From the NCBI GenBank assembly GCA_958441075.1, contig CAUCBQ010000131.1:1-5844 (forward strand): a DNA stretch of 5,844 nucleotides, written 5' to 3'. Below, piece after piece: positions 4,577 through 5,844 of this stretch (its first letter is position 1; each line of letters starts with the position of its first letter). The notes under the pieces are model-generated. The model did not search any database and was not told the DNA's origin. It saw only the letters and a program-made list of their open reading frames with translations. Source of the DNA: an uncultured Clostridiaceae bacterium (GTDB taxonomy: Bacteria > Bacillota > Clostridia > Lachnospirales > Lachnospiraceae). The position numbers were made by a program, and so were the translations under genes.

Positions 4577-5844
4577 AAATATTCAGCAGCTCGCTGTACG
4601 CCTGCAGCGCTCCCTCTGTCTCATGTGCCAGCACACGCTTTGCAAGCACCTTACCCAGCTGTACGCCCTCCTGGTCAAAGCTGTTTACATTCCATACAAA
4701 GCCCTGGAACATAATCTTATTCTCAAAATGTGCCAGAAGTGCGCCAAGGGTTTTCGGATTCAGCTGCTCTCCGGTGATAATACTGGAAGGACGTCCTCCC
4801 TCAAATTTCTTATTCAGATTCTCATCATCCTTGCCGCAGGCAAATGCCACGATCTGAGCCGCTACATTTGCACAGAGCTTCTGCTGGCTTGTGCTGTCCT
4901 CAATTACAACATCAGTGCCAATCTGGCTGTTTTTAAAGCCAACGAACTGAATGGGCACAATATCCGTTCCCTGATGGAGCAGCTGATAGAAGGAATGCTG
5001 TCCGTTTGTTCCGGGCTCGCCAAAGAGAACCGGACCTGTGGCATAGTTTACAGGCTCGCCGAAACGGTTCACAGATTTTCCGTTAGACTCCATATCTGCC
5101 TGCTGCAGATGTGCGGGAAAACGGCTTAATGCCTGAGAATAAGGCAGTACCGTAGTTGCCGGGTAGCCTAAAATATTTCTCTCATATACTCCAATCAGAG
5201 CATCCAGCATGTCCGGATTCTCCAAAAGCTCTTCCTTTGCCGCCAGCTTATCCTCCTCTGCCGCACCTTCCAGGAACTGAGCAAATACCTCCGGCCCGAA
5301 TGCCAGGGATAAAACAGCGCCGCCTACTGCGGATGTAGATGAGAAACGGCCTCCGATATAATCATCCATAAAGAAGGCTGCCAGATAATCATCGCTCTTT
5401 GCCAGAGGCGAGGTCTCGCTTGTCACTGCAATCATATGTCTGGACGCGTCCAGACCTGCGTTCTTTAAAGCATCCTTTACAAAGGATTCATTAGTCAGCG
5501 TCTCCAGTGTTGTTCCTGATTTGGAAACCAGAACGAAAATAGAATGAGCAACATCAATAGAGCCGAGAACTGCTGCCGCATCATCCGGATCTACATTGCT
5601 GATGAATTTCGCTTCCATCTTAAAGGTATCATTTTTCTTTGCCCAGTTTTCCAGAGCAAGGTACATGGCGCGGGGGCCCAGGTCGCTTCCGCCGATACCA
5701 ATCTGTACAACCGTCGTAAACTTCTCACCAGCTGCATTGGCAATCTCACCGCTGTGTACCTTCTTTGCAAATTCAGCAATTCTCTCCTGCTGTTCTACAT
5801 AGAAGGCCCGCTTATCCACACCGTCTGCCATAACCGTATCCCCA
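4575..5844 (-). CDS. pgi: Glucose-6-phosphate isomerase, N-terminus beyond window
   Basis: Interconverts glucose 6-phosphate and fructose 6-phosphate in the cytosol. The reading frame stays open to the window edge. An ATG at 5831 starts 418 visible residues, but it is internal: it lacks a good ribosome binding site, and the nucleotide-fold motif VVQIGIGGSDLGP comes at residue 41, whereas full isomerases have roughly 100 or more residues before it. Counting from that Met: SKSGTT (103-108) binds phosphate, the signature DYIGGRFSSTSAVG has R162, MESNGK supplies the catalytic base E248, NGQHSFYQ has H279, and NSFDQEGVQLGK has K394. The second signature carries Gln where Glu is usual (GVE to GVQ). 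The overall sequence resembles the longer (about 530 aa) isomerase type I recall from spirochetes rather than the roughly 450-aa Bacillus type; this is from memory. The stop codon is TGA at 4577-4575. Confidence 0.95.
   Translation of the reverse strand, partial: GDTVMADGVDKRAFYVEQQERIAEFAKKVHSGEIANAAGEKFTTVVQIGIGGSDLGPRAMYLALENWAKKNDTFKMEAKFISNVDPDDAAAVLGSIDVAHSIFVLVSKSGTTLETLTNESFVKDALKNAGLDASRHMIAVTSETSPLAKSDDYLAAFFMDDYIGGRFSSTSAVGGAVLSLAFGPEVFAQFLEGAAEEDKLAAKEELLENPDMLDALIGVYERNILGYPATTVLPYSQALSRFPAHLQQADMESNGKSVNRFGEPVNYATGPVLFGEPGTNGQHSFYQLLHQGTDIVPIQFVGFKNSQIGTDVVIEDSTSQQKLCANVAAQIVAFACGKDDENLNKKFEGGRPSSIITGEQLNPKTLGALLAHFENKIMFQGFVWNVNSFDQEGVQLGKVLAKRVLAHETEGALQAYSELLNI

Noticed and set aside
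4623..5129. 168-codon plus-strand open frame opposite pgi
   Set aside because: It is antisense to strongly conserved isomerase motifs and has no recognisable protein features.
1..5844. Mobile element, CRISPR array, defence island or toxin-antitoxin system
   Set aside because: All major frames are intact housekeeping or cell-wall genes. No spaced repeat array, terminal inverted repeats or target-site duplications were seen.

Overview
The window looks like core chromosome of a Gram-positive Clostridia bacterium, most likely Lachnospiraceae. The basis is the character of the glycolytic proteins (recalled family resemblance, not a search), purine-rich AGGAGG-type ribosome binding sites, AT-rich intergenic promoters with moderate-GC coding DNA, and a membrane-anchored cell-wall amidase. 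Nothing in the window looks mobile: there is no transposase, integrase, phage gene, CRISPR array, tRNA or rRNA.

Layout from left to right. A leftward glycolytic cluster fills the left half: gap (1517-2548), pgk (209-1429) and the first 38 codons of tpiA (1-114, cut by the window edge). These enzymes catalyse consecutive or adjoining steps of lower glycolysis. Each gene has its own ribosome binding site, and each of the two junctions carries a strong hairpin. The gap-pgk hairpin is a textbook intrinsic terminator whose stem is fully paired only in the leftward transcript; the pgk-tpiA hairpin is a perfect 13-bp stem without a U-tract. An AT-rich divergent spacer (2549-2815) then holds two candidate promoters for gap and one for the rightward gene that follows. 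That gene (2816-3625) encodes a PHP-family phosphoesterase of the HisJ (histidinol-phosphatase) type. It converges on a leftward gene for a membrane-anchored N-acetylmuramoyl-L-alanine amidase (3658-4452), and the two share a bidirectional terminator whose stem begins inside the last codons of the phosphoesterase. The right end is a leftward glucose-6-phosphate isomerase gene (pgi), complete at its stop codon but missing its N-terminus beyond the window edge.

Functionally, pgi acts near the top of glycolysis and tpiA, gap and pgk in the middle and lower part, so four glycolytic genes lie within 6 kb. They are in at least two transcription units, interrupted by a cell-wall hydrolase and a phosphatase with no obvious metabolic link to them. 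No cggR-like regulator lies upstream of gap, where Bacillus-type operons have one.

I found no evidence of an undescribed system. The points most worth checking are the intercistronic hairpins, the coding-sequence-embedded convergent terminator, two start-site corrections, the tandem gap promoters, and a Glu-to-Gln difference in a pgi signature motif.
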